In this document: positions 35,920 through 51,305 of the stretch, in pieces | Position numbering within the stretch: position 1 is the stretch's first letter | Layout of the letters: each line of letters begins with the position of its first letter | Assembly (NCBI GenBank): GCA_963965975.1 | Contig: OZ014421.1 | Location: 3,337,001-3,401,000 of the forward strand | Direction of reading: 5' to 3' | DNA: 64,000 nt | From: Xestospongia bergquistia | Lineage: Eukaryota; Porifera; Demospongiae; Haplosclerida; Petrosiidae | Program-made: the position numbers and the translations under genes | The notes under the pieces: model-generated | Database searches by the model: none | What the model saw: only the letters and a program-made list of their open reading frames with translations | Told to the model about the DNA's origin: nothing

Positions 35920-38900
35920 AAACTGTTAATAGCTGTTTATTTAGTTATTGCCATAAAGTCCTTTAGACTGAGCAGTTTACTTTATAAACTTCTCTCAATA
36001 GTCTAAACCTTCTAAAGTCTTTAACTTAAAGACTTTGGAGCGTTAATGCAAACTAACTTACTAAACTGTTAATAGCTGTTTATTTAGTTAGTGCCATAAA
36101 GTCCTTTAGACTGAGTAGTTTACTTTATAAACTTCTCTCAATAGTCTAAACCTTCTAAAGTCTTTAACTTAAAGACTTTGTAGCTTTAATGCAAACTAAC
36201 TTACTAAACTGTTAATAGCTATTTATTTAGTTAGTGCCATAAAGTCCTTTACACTGAGCAGTTTACTTTATAAACTTCTCTCAATAGTCTAAACCTTCTA
36301 AAGTCTTTAATTTAAAGACTTTAGAACGTTAATCTAAACTAACTTATTAAACTGTTAATAGCTGTTTATTTAGTTAGTGCCATAAAGTACTTTAGACTGA
36401 GCAGTTTACTTTATAAACTTCTCTCAATAGTCTAAACCTTCTAAAGTCTTTAACTTAAAGACTTTGGAGCGTTAATACATGCTAACTTACTAAACTGTTA
36501 AGAGCTGTTTATTTAGTTAGTGCCATAAAGTCCTTTAGACTTAGTAGTTTACTTTATAAACTTCTCTCAATAGTCTAAACCTTCTAAAGTTTTTGACTTA
36601 AAGACTTTGGAGCGTTAATATAATATAACTTATTAAACTGTTAATAGTTTTTTATTTAGTTAGTGCCATAAAGTCCTTTAGACTGAGCAGTTTACTTTAT
36701 AAACTTCTGTCAATAGTCTAAACCTTCTAAAGTCTTTAACTTAAAGACTTTAGAGCGTTAATGCAAACTAACTTACTAAACTGTTTATAGCTTTTTATTT
36801 AGTTAGTGCCATAAAGTCCTTTAGACTGAGTAGTTTACTTCATAAACTTCTCTCAATAGTCTAAACCTTCTAAAGTCTTTAACTTAAAGACTTTGGAGCG
36901 TTAATGCAAACTAACTTACTAAACTGTTAATAGCTGTTTATTTAGTTAGTGCCATAAAGTCCTTTAGACTGAGTAGTTTACTTTATAAACTTCTCTCAAT
37001 AGTCTAAACCTTCTAAAGTCTTTAACTTAAAGACTTTAGAGCGTTAATGCAAACTAACTTACTAACCTGTTAATAGCTGTTTATTTAGTTAGTGCCATAA
37101 AGTCCTTTAGACTGAGCAGTTTACTTTATAAACTTCTCTCAATAGTCTAAACCTTCTAAAGTCTTTAACTTAAAGACTTTAGAGCGTTAATGCAAACTAA
37201 CTTACTAAACTGTTAATAGCTGTTTATTTAGTTAGTGCCATAAAGTCCATTAGACTGAGCAGTTTACTTTATAAACTTCCCTCAATAGTCTAAACCTTCT
37301 AAAGTCTTTAACTTAAAGACTTTAGAGCGTTAATGCAAACTAACTTACTAAACTGTTAATAGCTGTTTATTTAGTTACTGCCATAAAGTCCATTAGAATT
37401 AGTAGTTTACTTTATAAAATTCACTCAATAGTCTAAACCTTCTAAAGCCTTTAACTTCAAGACCTTGGAGCGTTAATGAAAACTAACTTACTAAACTGTT
37501 AATAGCTGTTTATTTAGTTACTGCCATAAAGTCCTTTAGACTGAGCAGTTTACTTTATACACTTCTCTCAATAGTCTAAACCTTCTAAAGTCTTTAACTT
37601 AAAGACTTTAAAGTGTTAATGCAAACTAACTTACTAAACTGTTAATAGCTGTTTATTTAGTTAGTGCCATAAAGTCCTTTAGACTGAGCAGTTTACTTTA
37701 TAAACTTTTCTCAATAGTCTAAACATTCTAAAGACTTTAACTTAAAGACTTTAAAGTGTTAATGCAAACTAACTTACTAAACTGTTAATTGCTGTTTATT
37801 TAGTTAGTGCCATAAAGTCCTTTAGCCTGAGAAGTTTACTTTATAAACTTCTCTCAATAGTCTAAACCTTCTAAAGTCTTTAACTTAAAGACTTTAGAGC
37901 GTTAATGCAAACTAACTTACTAAACTGTTAATAGCTGATTATTTAGTTAGCGCCATAAAGTCCTTTAGACTGAGCAGTTTACTTTATAAACTTCTCTCAA
38001 TAGTCTAAACCTTCTAAAGTCTTTAACTTAAAGACTTTAAAGCGTTAATGCAAACTAACTTACTAAACTGTTAATAGCTGTTTATTTAGTTAGTGCCATA
38101 AAGTCCTTTAGACTGAGCAGTTTACTTTATAAACTTCTCTCAATAGTCTAAACCTTCTAAAGTCTTTAACTTAAAGACTTTAGAGAGTTAATGCAAACTA
38201 ACTTACTAAACTGTTAATAGCTGTTTATTCAGTAACTGCCATAAAGTCATTTAGACTTAGTAGTTTACTTTATAAACTTCTCTCAATAGTCTAAACCTTC
38301 TAAAGCCTTTAACTTAAAGACTTTGGAGCGTTAATGCAAACTAACTTACTAAACTGTTAATAGCTGTTTATTTAGTTAGTGCCATAAAGTCCATTAGACT
38401 GAGCAGTTTACTTTATAAACTTCTCTCAATAGTCTAAACCTTCTAAAGTCTTTAACTTAAAGACTTTAGAGCGTTAATGCAAACTAACTTACTAAACTGT
38501 TAATAGCTGTTTATTTAGTTACTGCCATAAAGTCCATTAGACTTAGTAGTTTACTTTATAAACTTCACTCAATAGTCTAAACCTTCTAAAGCCTTTAACT
38601 TCAAGACCTTGGAGCGTTAATGCAAACTAACTTACTAAACTGTTAATAGCTGTTTATTTAGTTACTGCCATAAAGTCCTTTAGACTGAGCAGTTTACTTT
38701 ATACACTTCTCTCAATAGTCTAAACCTTCTAAAGTCTTTAACTTAAAGACTTTAAAGTGTTAATGCAAACTAACTTACTAAACTGTTAATAGCTGTTTAT
38801 TTAGTTAGTGCCATAAAGTCCTTTAGACTGAGCAGTTTACTTTATAAACTTTTCTCAATAGTCTAAACATTCTAAAGACTTTAACTTAAAGACTTTAAAG

Positions 38901-40279
38901 TGTTAATGCAAACTAACTTACTAAACTGTTAATTGCTGTTTATTTAGTTAGTGCCATAAAGTCCTTTAGCCTGAGAAGTTTACTTTATAAACTTCTCTCA
39001 ATAGTCTAAACCTTCTAAAGTCTTTAACTTAAAGACTTTAGAGCGTTAATGCAAACTAACTTACTAAACTGTTAATAGCTGATTATTTAGTTAGCGCCAT
39101 AAAGTCCTTTAGACTGAGCAGTTTACTTTATAAACTTCTCTCAATAGCCTAAACCTTCTAAAGTCTTTAACTTAAAGACTTTAAAGCGTTAATGCAAACT
39201 AACTTACTAAACTGTTAATAGCTGTTTATTTAGTTAGTGCCATAAAGTCCTTTAGACTGAGCAGTTTACTTTATAAACTTCTCTCAATAGTCTAAACCTT
39301 CTAAAGTCTTTAACTTAAAGACTTTAGAGCGTTAATGCAAACTAACTTACTAAACTGTTGATAGCTGTTTATTCAGTAACTGCCATAAAGTCATTTAGAC
39401 TTAGTAGTTTACTTTATAAACTTCTCTCAATAGTCTAAACCTTCTAAAGCCTTTAACTTAAAGACTTTGGAGCGTTAATGCAAACTAACTTACTAAACTG
39501 TTAATAGCTGTTTATTTAGTTAGTGCCATAAAGTCCTTTAGACTGAGCAGTTTACTTTATAAACTTCTCTCAATAGTCTAAACCTTCTAAAGTCTTTAAC
39601 TTAAAGACTTTGGAGCGTTAATGTAACCTAACTTACTAAACTGTTAATAGCTGTTTATTTAGTTAGTGCCATAAAGTCCTTTAGACTGAGCAGTTTACTT
39701 TATAAACTTCTCTCAATAGTCTAAATCTTCTAAAGTCTTTAACTTAAAGACTTTAGAGCGTTAATGCAAACTAACTTACTAAACTGTTTATAGCTGTTTA
39801 TATAGTTAGTGCCATAAAGTCCTTTAGACTGAGCAGTTTACTTTACAAACTTCTCTGAATAGTCTAAACTTTCTAAAGTCTTTAATTTAAAGACTTTAGA
39901 ACGTTAATGCAAACTTACTTACTAAACTGTTAATAGTTGTTTATTTAGTTAGTGCAATAAAGTACTTTAGACTGAAAAGTTTACTTTATAAAATTCTTTC
40001 AAAAGTCTAAACATTGTAAAGTCTTTAACTTAAAGACATTAGAGCGTTAATGCAAACTAACATACTAAACTGTTAATAACAGTTTATTTAGTTAGTGCCA
40101 TAATGTCCTTTACACTGAGCAGTTTACTTTATAAACTTCCCTCAATAGTCTAAACCTTCTAAAGTCTTTAACTTAAAGACTTTAGAGCGTTAATGCAAAC
40201 TAACTTACTAAACTGTTAATAGCTGTTTATTTAGTTAGTGCAATAAAGTCCCTTAGACTGAGCAGTTTACTTTATAAAC
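35920..40279. repeat. Higher-order satellite block A
   Basis: Matches 45784-50143 at a constant offset of 9864 bp. Its part 37076-40279 also matches 40365-43568 at an offset of 3289 bp (23 monomers). Marker variants are the ACATGCTAAC/ACATACTAAC monomer (36477 and 46341) and CATTAGAATTAGTAG (37391, 40680, 47255). Confidence 0.85.
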
Positions 40280-40364
40280 TTCTCTCAATAGTCTAAACCT
40301 ACAAAAGTCTTCAAATTAAAGACTTTACAGCGATAATGCAAACTAACTTACTGAACTGATAAAT

Positions 40365-43300
40365 GCTGTTTATTTAGTTAGTGCCATAAAGTCCTTTAGA
40401 CTGAGCAGTTTACTTTATAAACTTCTCTCAATAGTCTAAACCTTCTAAAGTCTTTAACTTAAAGACTTTAGAGCGTTAATGCAAACTAACTTACTAAACT
40501 GTTAATAGCTGTTTATTTAGTTAGTGCCATAAAGTCCATTAGACTGAGCAGTTTACTTTATAAACTTCCCTCAATAGTCTAAACCTTCTAAAGTCTTTAA
40601 CTTAAAGACTTTAGAGCGTTAATGCAAACTAACTTACTAAACTGTTAATAGCTGTTTATTTAGTTACTGCCATAAAGTCCATTAGAATTAGTAGTTTACT
40701 TTATAAAATTCACTCAATAGTCTAAACCTTCTAAAGCCTTTAACTTCAAGACCTTGGAGCGTTAATGAAAACTAACTTACTAAACTGTTAATAGCTGTTT
40801 ATTTAGTTACTGCCATAAAGTCCTTTAGACTGAGCAGTTTACTTTATACACTTCTCTCAATAGTCTAAACCTTCTAAAGTCTTTAACTTAAAGACTTTAA
40901 AGTGTTAATGCAAACTAACTTACTAAACTGTTAATAGCTGTTTATTTAGTTAGTGCCATAAAGTCCTTTAGACTGAGCAGTTTACTTTATAAACTTTTCT
41001 CAATAGTCTAAACATTCTAAAGACTTTAACTTAAAGACTTTAAAGTGTTAATGCAAACTAACTTACTAAACTGTTAATTGCTGTTTATTTAGTTAGTGCC
41101 ATAAAGTCCTTTAGCCTGAGAAGTTTACTTTATAAACTTCTCTCAATAGTCTAAACCTTCTAAAGTCTTTAACTTAAAGACTTTAGAGCGTTAATGCAAA
41201 CTAACTTACTAAACTGTTAATAGCTGATTATTTAGTTAGCGCCATAAAGTCCTTTAGACTGAGCAGTTTACTTTATAAACTTCTCTCAATAGTCTAAACC
41301 TTCTAAAGTCTTTAACTTAAAGACTTTAAAGCGTTAATGCAAACTAACTTACTAAACTGTTAATAGCTGTTTATTTAGTTAGTGCCATAAAGTCCTTTAG
41401 ACTGAGCAGTTTACTTTATAAACTTCTCTCAATAGTCTAAACCTTCTAAAGTCTTTAACTTAAAGACTTTAGAGAGTTAATGCAAACTAACTTACTAAAC
41501 TGTTAATAGCTGTTTATTCAGTAACTGCCATAAAGTCATTTAGACTTAGTAGTTTACTTTATAAACTTCTCTCAATAGTCTAAACCTTCTAAAGCCTTTA
41601 ACTTAAAGACTTTGGAGCGTTAATGCAAACTAACTTACTAAACTGTTAATAGCTGTTTATTTAGTTAGTGCCATAAAGTCCATTAGACTGAGCAGTTTAC
41701 TTTATAAACTTCTCTCAATAGTCTAAACCTTCTAAAGTCTTTAACTTAAAGACTTTAGAGCGTTAATGCAAACTAACTTACTAAACTGTTAATAGCTGTT
41801 TATTTAGTTACTGCCATAAAGTCCATTAGACTTAGTAGTTTACTTTATAAACTTCACTCAATAGTCTAAACCTTCTAAAGCCTTTAACTTCAAGACCTTG
41901 GAGCGTTAATGCAAACTAACTTACTAAACTGTTAATAGCTGTTTATTTAGTTACTGCCATAAAGTCCTTTAGACTGAGCAGTTTACTTTATACACTTCTC
42001 TCAATAGTCTAAACCTTCTAAAGTCTTTAACTTAAAGACTTTAAAGTGTTAATGCAAACTAACTTACTAAACTGTTAATAGCTGTTTATTTAGTTAGTGC
42101 CATAAAGTCCTTTAGACTGAGCAGTTTACTTTATAAACTTTTCTCAATAGTCTAAACATTCTAAAGACTTTAACTTAAAGACTTTAAAGTGTTAATGCAA
42201 ACTAACTTACTAAACTGTTAATTGCTGTTTATTTAGTTAGTGCCATAAAGTCCTTTAGCCTGAGAAGTTTACTTTATAAACTTCTCTCAATAGTCTAAAC
42301 CTTCTAAAGTCTTTAACTTAAAGACTTTAGAGCGTTAATGCAAACTAACTTACTAAACTGTTAATAGCTGATTATTTAGTTAGCGCCATAAAGTCCTTTA
42401 GACTGAGCAGTTTACTTTATAAACTTCTCTCAATAGCCTAAACCTTCTAAAGTCTTTAACTTAAAGACTTTAAAGCGTTAATGCAAACTAACTTACTAAA
42501 CTGTTAATAGCTGTTTATTTAGTTAGTGCCATAAAGTCCTTTAGACTGAGCAGTTTACTTTATAAACTTCTCTCAATAGTCTAAACCTTCTAAAGTCTTT
42601 AACTTAAAGACTTTAGAGCGTTAATGCAAACTAACTTACTAAACTGTTGATAGCTGTTTATTCAGTAACTGCCATAAAGTCATTTAGACTTAGTAGTTTA
42701 CTTTATAAACTTCTCTCAATAGTCTAAACCTTCTAAAGCCTTTAACTTAAAGACTTTGGAGCGTTAATGCAAACTAACTTACTAAACTGTTAATAGCTGT
42801 TTATTTAGTTAGTGCCATAAAGTCCTTTAGACTGAGCAGTTTACTTTATAAACTTCTCTCAATAGTCTAAACCTTCTAAAGTCTTTAACTTAAAGACTTT
42901 GGAGCGTTAATGTAACCTAACTTACTAAACTGTTAATAGCTGTTTATTTAGTTAGTGCCATAAAGTCCTTTAGACTGAGCAGTTTACTTTATAAACTTCT
43001 CTCAATAGTCTAAATCTTCTAAAGTCTTTAACTTAAAGACTTTAGAGCGTTAATGCAAACTAACTTACTAAACTGTTTATAGCTGTTTATATAGTTAGTG
43101 CCATAAAGTCCTTTAGACTGAGCAGTTTACTTTACAAACTTCTCTGAATAGTCTAAACTTTCTAAAGTCTTTAATTTAAAGACTTTAGAACGTTAATGCA
43201 AACTTACTTACTAAACTGTTAATAGTTGTTTATTTAGTTAGTGCAATAAAGTACTTTAGACTGAAAAGTTTACTTTATAAAATTCTTTCAAAAGTCTAAA

Positions 43301-45782
43301 CATTGTAAAGTCTTTAACTTAAAGACATTAGAGCGTTAATGCAAACTAACATACTAAACTGTTAATAACAGTTTATTTAGTTAGTGCCATAATGTCCTTT
43401 ACACTGAGCAGTTTACTTTATAAACTTCCCTCAATAGTCTAAACCTTCTAAAGTCTTTAACTTAAAGACTTTAGAGCGTTAATGCAAACTAACTTACTAA
43501 ACTGTTAATAGCTGTTTATTTAGTTAGTGCAATAAAGTCCCTTAGACTGAGCAGTTTACTTTATAAACATCTCTCAATCGTCTAAACCTTCTAAAGTCTT
43601 TAACTTAAAGACTTTAAAGCGTTAATGCAAACTACCTTACGAAACTGTTTATAGCTGATTATTTAGTTAGTGCCATAGTGTCCTGTAGACTGAGCAGTTA
43701 ACATTATAAACTTCTCTCAATAGTCTAAACCTCTAATGTCTTTAACTTAAAGACTTTAAAGCGTTAACGCAAACTAACTTACTAAACTGCTAATAGCTGT
43801 TTATTTAGTTAGTGCCATAAAGTCCTTTAGACAGAGCAGTTTACTTTATAAAATTGTCTCAAAAGACTAAACCTTCTAAAGTCTTTAACTTAAAGACTTT
43901 AGAGCGTTAATGCAAACTAACATACTAAACTGTTAATAACTGTTTATTTATTTAGTGACATAATGTCCTTTAGTCTGAGCAGTTTACATTATAAACATCT
44001 CTCAATAGTCTAAACTTTCTAAAGTCTTTAACTTAAGGTCTTTGGAGCGTTAATGTAAACAAACTTATTAAACTGTTAATAGCTGTTCATCTAGTTAGTG
44101 CCATAAAGTCCTTTAGACTGAGCACTTTACTTTATAAACATCTCTCAATAGTCTAAACCATTTAAAGTCTTTAACTTAAAGACTTTAGAGCGTTAACGCA
44201 AACTAACTTACTAAACTGTTAATAGCTGCTTATTTAGTTAGTGCCATAAAGTCCTTTAGACTGAGCAGTTTACTTTATAAACTTCTCTCAATAGTCTAAA
44301 CCTTCTAAAGTCTTTAACTTGAAGACTTTAGAGCGTTAATCCTAACTAACTTACCAAACTGTTAATAGCTGTTTATTTAGTTAGTGCCATAAAGTACTTA
44401 ACACTGAGTAGTTTATTTTATAAACTTCTCTCAATAGTCTAAACCATTTAAAGTCCTTAACTTAAAGACTTTAGAGCGTTAATGCAAACTAACCTACAAA
44501 ACTGCTAATAGCTGTTTATTTAGTTAGTGCCATAAAGTCCTTTAGACTGAGCAGTTGACTTTATAAACTTCCCTCAATAGTCTAAACCTTCTAAAGTCTT
44601 TAACTTAAAGACTTTGGAGCGTTTATGCAAACAAACTTACTAAACTGTTAATAGCTGTTTATTTAGTTAGTGCCATAAAGTCCTTTAGACTTAGTAGTTT
44701 ACTTTATAAACTTCCCTCAATAGTCTAAACCTTCAAAAGTCTTTAACTTAAAGACTTTAGAGCGTTAATGCAAACTAACTTACTAAACTATTAATAGCTG
44801 TTTATTTAGTTAGTGCCATAAAGTCCTTTAGACTGAGCAGTTTACTTTATAAACTTCTCTCAATAGTCTAAACCTTCTAAAGTCTTTATCTTGAAGAATT
44901 TAGAGCGTTAATGCAAACTAACTTACTAAACTGTTAATAGCTGTTTATTTAGTTAGTGCCATAAAGTCCTTTAGACTGAGCAGTTTACTTTATAAACTTC
45001 TCTCAATAGTCTAAACCTTCTAAAGTCTTTATCTTAAAGACTTTGGAGCGTTAATGCAAACTAACTTACTAAACTGTCAATAGCTGTTTATTTCGATAGT
45101 GCCAAAAGTCCTTTAGACTGAGCAGTTTACATTATAAACTTCTCTTAATAGTCTAAACCTTGTAAAGTCTTTAACTTAAAGACTTTGTAGCGTTAATGCA
45201 AACTAACTTACTAAATTGTTAATAGCTGTTTATTTAGTTAGTGCCATAAAGTCCTTTAGTCTGAGCTGTTTACACTATAAACTTCTCTCAACAGGCTAAA
45301 CCTTCTAAAGTCTTTAACTTAAAGACTTTTGAGCGTTAATGCAAACTAACTTACTAAACTGTTAATAGCTGTTTATTTAGTTAGTGCCATAAGTCCTTTA
45401 GACTGAGCAGTTTACTTTATAAACTTCTCTCAATAGTCTAAACCTTCTAAAGTCGTTAACTTAAGGACTTTAGAGCGTTAATGCAAACTAACTTACTAAA
45501 CTGTTAATAGCTGTTTATTTAGTTAGTGCCATAAAGTCCTTTAGACTGAGCAGTTTACTTTATAAACTTCTCTCAATAGTCTAAACCTTCTAAAGTCTTT
45601 AACTTAAAGACTTTGGAGCGTTAATGCAAACTAACTTACTAAACTATTAATAGCTGTTTATTTATTTAGTGCCATAAAGTCCTTTAAACTTAACAGTTTA
45701 CTTTATAAACTTCTCTCAATAGTGTAAACCCTCTAAAGTCTTTAACTAAAAGACTTTGGAGCGTTAATGCAAACTAACTTAC
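40365..45782. repeat. Higher-order satellite block B
   Basis: Matches 46940-52357 at a constant offset of 6575 bp (46 monomers less 3 bp) over about 5.4 kb. A few point differences exist, for example CTTAAGGTCTTTGG near 44031 against CTTAAGGACTTTGG near 50606. The block boundaries are sharp: one base differs and the variants part at 45783/52358. Confidence 0.85.
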
Positions 45783-48700
45783 AAAACTGTTAATAGCTGT
45801 TTATTTAGTTATTGCCATAAAGTCCTTTAGACTGAGCAGTTTACTTTATAAACTTCTCTCAATAGTCTAAACCTTCTAAAGTCTTTAACTTAAAGACTTT
45901 GGAGCGTTAATGCAAACTAACTTACTAAACTGTTAATAGCTGTTTATTTAGTTAGTGCCATAAAGTCCTTTAGACTGAGTAGTTTACTTTATAAACTTCT
46001 CTCAATAGTCTAAACCTTCTAAAGTCTTTAACTTAAAGACTTTGTAGCTTTAATGCAAACTAACTTACTAAACTGTTAATAGCTGTTTATTTAGTTAGTG
46101 CCATAAAGTCCTTTACACTGAGCAGTTTACTTTATAAACTTCTCTCAATAGTCTAAACCTTCTAAAGTCTTTAATTTAAAGACTTTAGAACGTTAATCTA
46201 AACTAACTTATTAAACTGTTAATAGCTGTTTATTTAGTTAGTGCCATAAAGTACTTTAGACTGAGCAGTTTACTTTATAAACTTCTCTCAATAGTCTAAA
46301 CCTTCTAAAGTCTTTAACTCAAAGACTTTGGAGCGTTAATACATACTAACTTACTAAACTGTTAAGAGCTGTTTATTTAGTTAGTGCCATAAAGTCCTTT
46401 AGACTTAGTAGTTTACTTTATAAACTTCTCTTAATAGTCAAAACCTTCTAAAGTTTTTGACTTAAAGACTTTGGAGCGTTAATATAATATAACTTATTAA
46501 ACTGTTAATAGTTTTTTATTTAGTTAGTGCCATAAAGTCCTTTAGACTGAGCAGTTTACTTTATAAACTTCTCTCAATAGTCTAAACCTTCTAAAGTCTT
46601 TAACTTAAAGACTTTAGAGCGTTAATGCAAACTAACTTACTAAACTGTTTATAGCTTTTTATTTAGTTAGTGCCATAAAGTCCTTTAGACTGAGTAGTTT
46701 ACTTCATAAACTTCTCTCAATAGTCTAAACCTTCTAAAGTCTTTAACTTAAAGACTTTGGAGCGTTAATGCAAACTAACTTACTAAACTGTTAATAGCTG
46801 TTTATTTAGTTAGTGCCATAAAGTCCTTTAGACTGAGTAGTTTACTTTATAAACTTCTCTCAATAGTCTAAACCTTCTAAAGTCTTTAACTTAAAGACTT
46901 TAGAGCGTTAATGCAAACTAACTTACTAACCTGTTAATAGCTGTTTATTTAGTTAGTGCCATAAAGTCCTTTAGACTGAGCAGTTTACTTTATAAACTTC
47001 TCTCAATAGTCTAAACCTTCTAAAGTCTTTAACTTAAAGACTTTAGAGCGTTAATGCAAACTAACTTACTAAACTGTTAATAGCTGTTTATTTAGTTAGT
47101 GCCATAAAGTCCATTAGACTGAGCAGTTTACTTTATAAACTTCCCTCAATAGTCTAAACCTTCTAAAGTCTTTAACTTAAAGACTTTAGAGCGTTAATGC
47201 AAACTAACTTACTAAACTGTTAATAGCTGTTTATTTAGTTACTGCCATAAAGTCCATTAGAATTAGTAGTTTACTTTATAAAATTCACTCAATAGTCTAA
47301 ACCTTCTAAAGCCTTTAACTTCAAGACCTTGGAGCGTTAATGAAAACTAACTTACTAACCTGTTAATAGCTGTTTATTTAGTTACTGCCATAAAGTCCTT
47401 TAGACTGAGCAGTTTACTTTATACACTTCTCTCAATAGTCTAAACCTTCTAAAGTCTCTAACTTAAAGACTTTAAAGTGTTAATGCAAACTAACTTACTA
47501 AACTGTTAATAGCTGTTTATTTAGTTAGTGCCATAAAGTCCTTTAGACTGAGCAGTTTACTTTATAAACTTTTCTCAATAGTCTAAACATTCTAAAGACT
47601 TTAACTTAAAGACTTTAAAGTGTTAATGCAAACTAACTTACTAAACTGTTAATTGCTGTTTATTTAGTTAGTGCCATAAAGTCCTTTAGCCTGAGAAGTT
47701 TACTTTATAAACTTCTCTCAATAGTCTAAACCTTCTAAAGTCTTTAACTTAAAGACTTTAGAGCGTTAATGCAAACTAACTTACTAAACTGTTAATAGCT
47801 GATTATTTAGTTAGCGCCATAAAGTCCTTTAGACTGAGCAGTTTACTTTATAAACTTCTCTCAATAGTCTAAACCTTCTAAAGTCTTTAACTTAAAGACT
47901 TTAAAGCGTTAATGCAAACTAACTTACTAAACTGTTAATAGCTGTTTATTTAGTTAGTGCCATAAAGTCCTTTAGACTGAGCAGTTTACTTTATAAACTT
48001 CTCTCAATAGTCTAAACCTTCTAAAGTCTTTAACTTAAAGACTTTAGAGAGTTAATGCAAACTAACTTACTAAACTGTTAATAGCTGTTTATTCAGTAAC
48101 TGCCATAAAGTCATTTAGACTTAGTAGTTTACTTTATAAACTTCTCTCAATAGTCTAAACCTTCTAAAGCCTTTAACTTAAAGACTTTGGAGCGTTAATG
48201 CGAACTAACTTACTAAACTGTTAATAGCTGTTTATTTAGTTAGTGCCATAAAGTCCATTAGACTGAGCAGTTTACTTTATAAACTTCTCTCAATAGTCTA
48301 AACCTTCTAAAGTCTTTAACTTAAAGACTTTAGAGCGTTAATGCAAACTAACTTACTAAACTGTTAATAGCTGTTTATTTAGTTACTGCCATAAAGTCCA
48401 TTAGACTTAGTAGTTTACTTTATAAACTTCACTCAATAGTCTAAACCTTCTAAAGCCTTTAACTTCAAGACCTTGGAGCGTTAATGCAAACTAACTTACT
48501 AAACTGTTAATAGCTGTTTATTTAGTTACTGCCATAAAGTCCTTTAGACTGAGCAGTTTACTTTATACACTTCTCTCAATAGTCTAAACCTTCTAAAGTC
48601 TTTAACTTAAAGACTTTAAAGTGTTAATGCAAACTAACTTACTAAACTGTTAATAGCTGTTTATTTAGTTAGTGCCATAAAGTCCTTTAGACTGAGCAGT

Positions 48701-51305
48701 TTACTTTATAAACTTTTCTCAATAGTCTAAACATTCTAAAGACTTTAACTTAAAGACTTTAAAGTGTTAATGCAAACTAACTTACTAAACTGTTAATTGC
48801 TGTTTATTTAGTTAGTGCCATAAAGTCCTTTAGCCTGAGAAGTTTACTTTATAAACTTCTCTCAATAGTCTAAACCTTCTAAAGTCTTTAACTTAAAGAC
48901 TTTAGAGCGTTAATGCAAACTAACTTACTAAACTGTTAATAGCTGATTATTTAGTTAGCGCCGTAAAGTCCTTTAGACTGAGCAGTTTACTTTATAAACT
49001 TCTCTCAATAGTCTAAACCTTCTAAAGTCTTTAACTTAAAGACTTTAAAGCGTTAATGCAAACTAACTTACTAAACTGTTAATAGCTGTTTATTTAGTTA
49101 GTGCCATAAAGTCCTTTAGACTGAGCAGTTTACTTTATAAACTTCTCTCAATAGTCTAAACCTTCTAAAGTCTTTAACTTAAAGACTTTAGAGCGTTAAT
49201 GCAAACTAACTTACTAAACTGTTGATAGCTGTTTATTCAGTAACTGCCATAAAGTCATTTAGACTTAGTAGTTTACTTTATAAACTTCTCTCAATAGTCT
49301 AAACCTTCTAAAGCCTTTAACTTAAAGACTTTGGAGCGTTAATGCAAACTAACTTACTAAACTGTTAATAGCTGTTTATTTAGTTAGTGCCATAAAGTCC
49401 TTTAGACTGAGCAGTTTACTTTATAAACTTCTCTCAATAGTCTAAACCTTCTAAAGTCTTTAACTTAAAGACTTTGGAGCGTTAATGTAACCTAACTTAC
49501 TAAACTGTTAATAGCTGTTTATTTAGTTAGTGCCATAAAGTCCTTTAGACTGAGCAGTTTACTTTATAAACTTCTCTCAATAGTCTAAATCTTCTAAAGT
49601 CTTTAACTTAAAGACTTTAGAGCGTTAATGCAAACTAACTTACTAAACTGTTTATAGCTGTTTATATAGTTAGTGCCATAAAGTCCTTTAGACTGAGCAG
49701 TTTACTTTACAAACTTCTCTGAATAGTCTAAACTTTCTAAAGTCTTTAATTTAAAGACTTTAGAACGTTAATGCAAACTTACTTACTAAACTGTTAATAG
49801 TTGTTTATTTAGTTAGTGCAATAAAGTACTTTAGACTGAAAAGTTTACTTTATAAAATTCTTTCAAAAGTCTAAACATTGTAAAGTCTTTAACTTAAAGA
49901 CATTAGAGCGTTAATGCAAACTAACATACTAAACTGTTAATAACAGTTTATTTAGTTAGTGCCATAATGTCCTTTACACTGAGCAGTTTACTTTATAAAC
50001 TTCCCTCAATAGTCTAAACCTTCTAAAGTCTTTAACTTAAAGACTTTAGAGCGTTAATGCAAACTAACTTACTAAACTGTTAATAGCTGTTTATTTAGTT
50101 AGTGCAATAAAGTCCCTTAGACTGAGCAGTTTACTTTATAAACATCTCTCAATCGTCTAAACCTTCTAAAGTCTTTAACTTAAAGACTTTAAAGCGTTAA
50201 TGCAAACTACCTTACTAAACTGTTTATAGCTGATTATTTAGTTAGTGCCATAGTGTCCTGTAGACTGAGCAGTTAACATTATAAACTTCTCTCAATAGTC
50301 TAAACCTCTAATGTCTTTAACTTAAAGACTTTAAAGCGTTAACGCAAACTAACTTACTAAACTGCTAATAGCTGTTTATTTAGTTAGTGCCATAAAGTCC
50401 TTTAGACAGAGCAGTTTACTTTATAAAATTGTCTCAAAAGACTAAACCTTCTAAAGTCTTTAACTTAAAGACTTTAGAGCGTTAATGCAAACTAACATAC
50501 TAAACTGTTAATAACTGTTTATTTATTTAGTGACATAATGTCCTTTAGTCTGAGCAGTTTACATTATAAACTTCTCTCAATAGTCTAAACTTTCTAAAGT
50601 CTTTAACTTAAGGACTTTGGAGCGTTAATGTATACTAACTTATTAAACTGTTAATAGCTGTTCATCTAGTTAGTGCCATAAAGTCCTTTAGACTGAGCAG
50701 TTTACTTTATAAACATCTCTCAATAGTCTAAACCATTTAAAGTCTTTAACTTAAAGACTTTAGAGCGTTAACGCAAACTAACTTACTAAACTGTTAATAG
50801 CTGCTTATTTAGTTAGTGCCATAAAGTCCTTTAGACTGAGCAGTTTACTTTATAAACTTCTCTCAATAGTCTAAACCTTCTAAAGTCTTTAACTTGAAGA
50901 CTTTAGAGCGTTAATCCTAACTAACTTACCAAACTGTTAATAGCTGTTTATTTAGTTAGTGCCATAAAGTACTTAACACTGAGTAGTTTATTTTATAAAC
51001 TTCTCTCAATAGTCTAAACCATTTAAAGTCCTTAACTTAAAGACTTTAGAGCGTTAATGCAAACTAACCTACAAAACTGCTAATAGCTGTTTATTTAGTT
51101 AGTGCCATAAAGTCCTTTAGACTGAGCAGTTGACTTTATAAACTTCCCTCAATAGTCTAAACCTTCTAAAGTCTTTAACTTAAAGACTTTGGAGCGTTTA
51201 TGCAAACAAACTTACTAAACTGTTAATAGCTGTTTATTTAGTTAGTGCCATAAAGTCCTTTAGACTTAGTAGTTTACTTTATAAACTTCTCTCAATAGTC
51301 TAAAC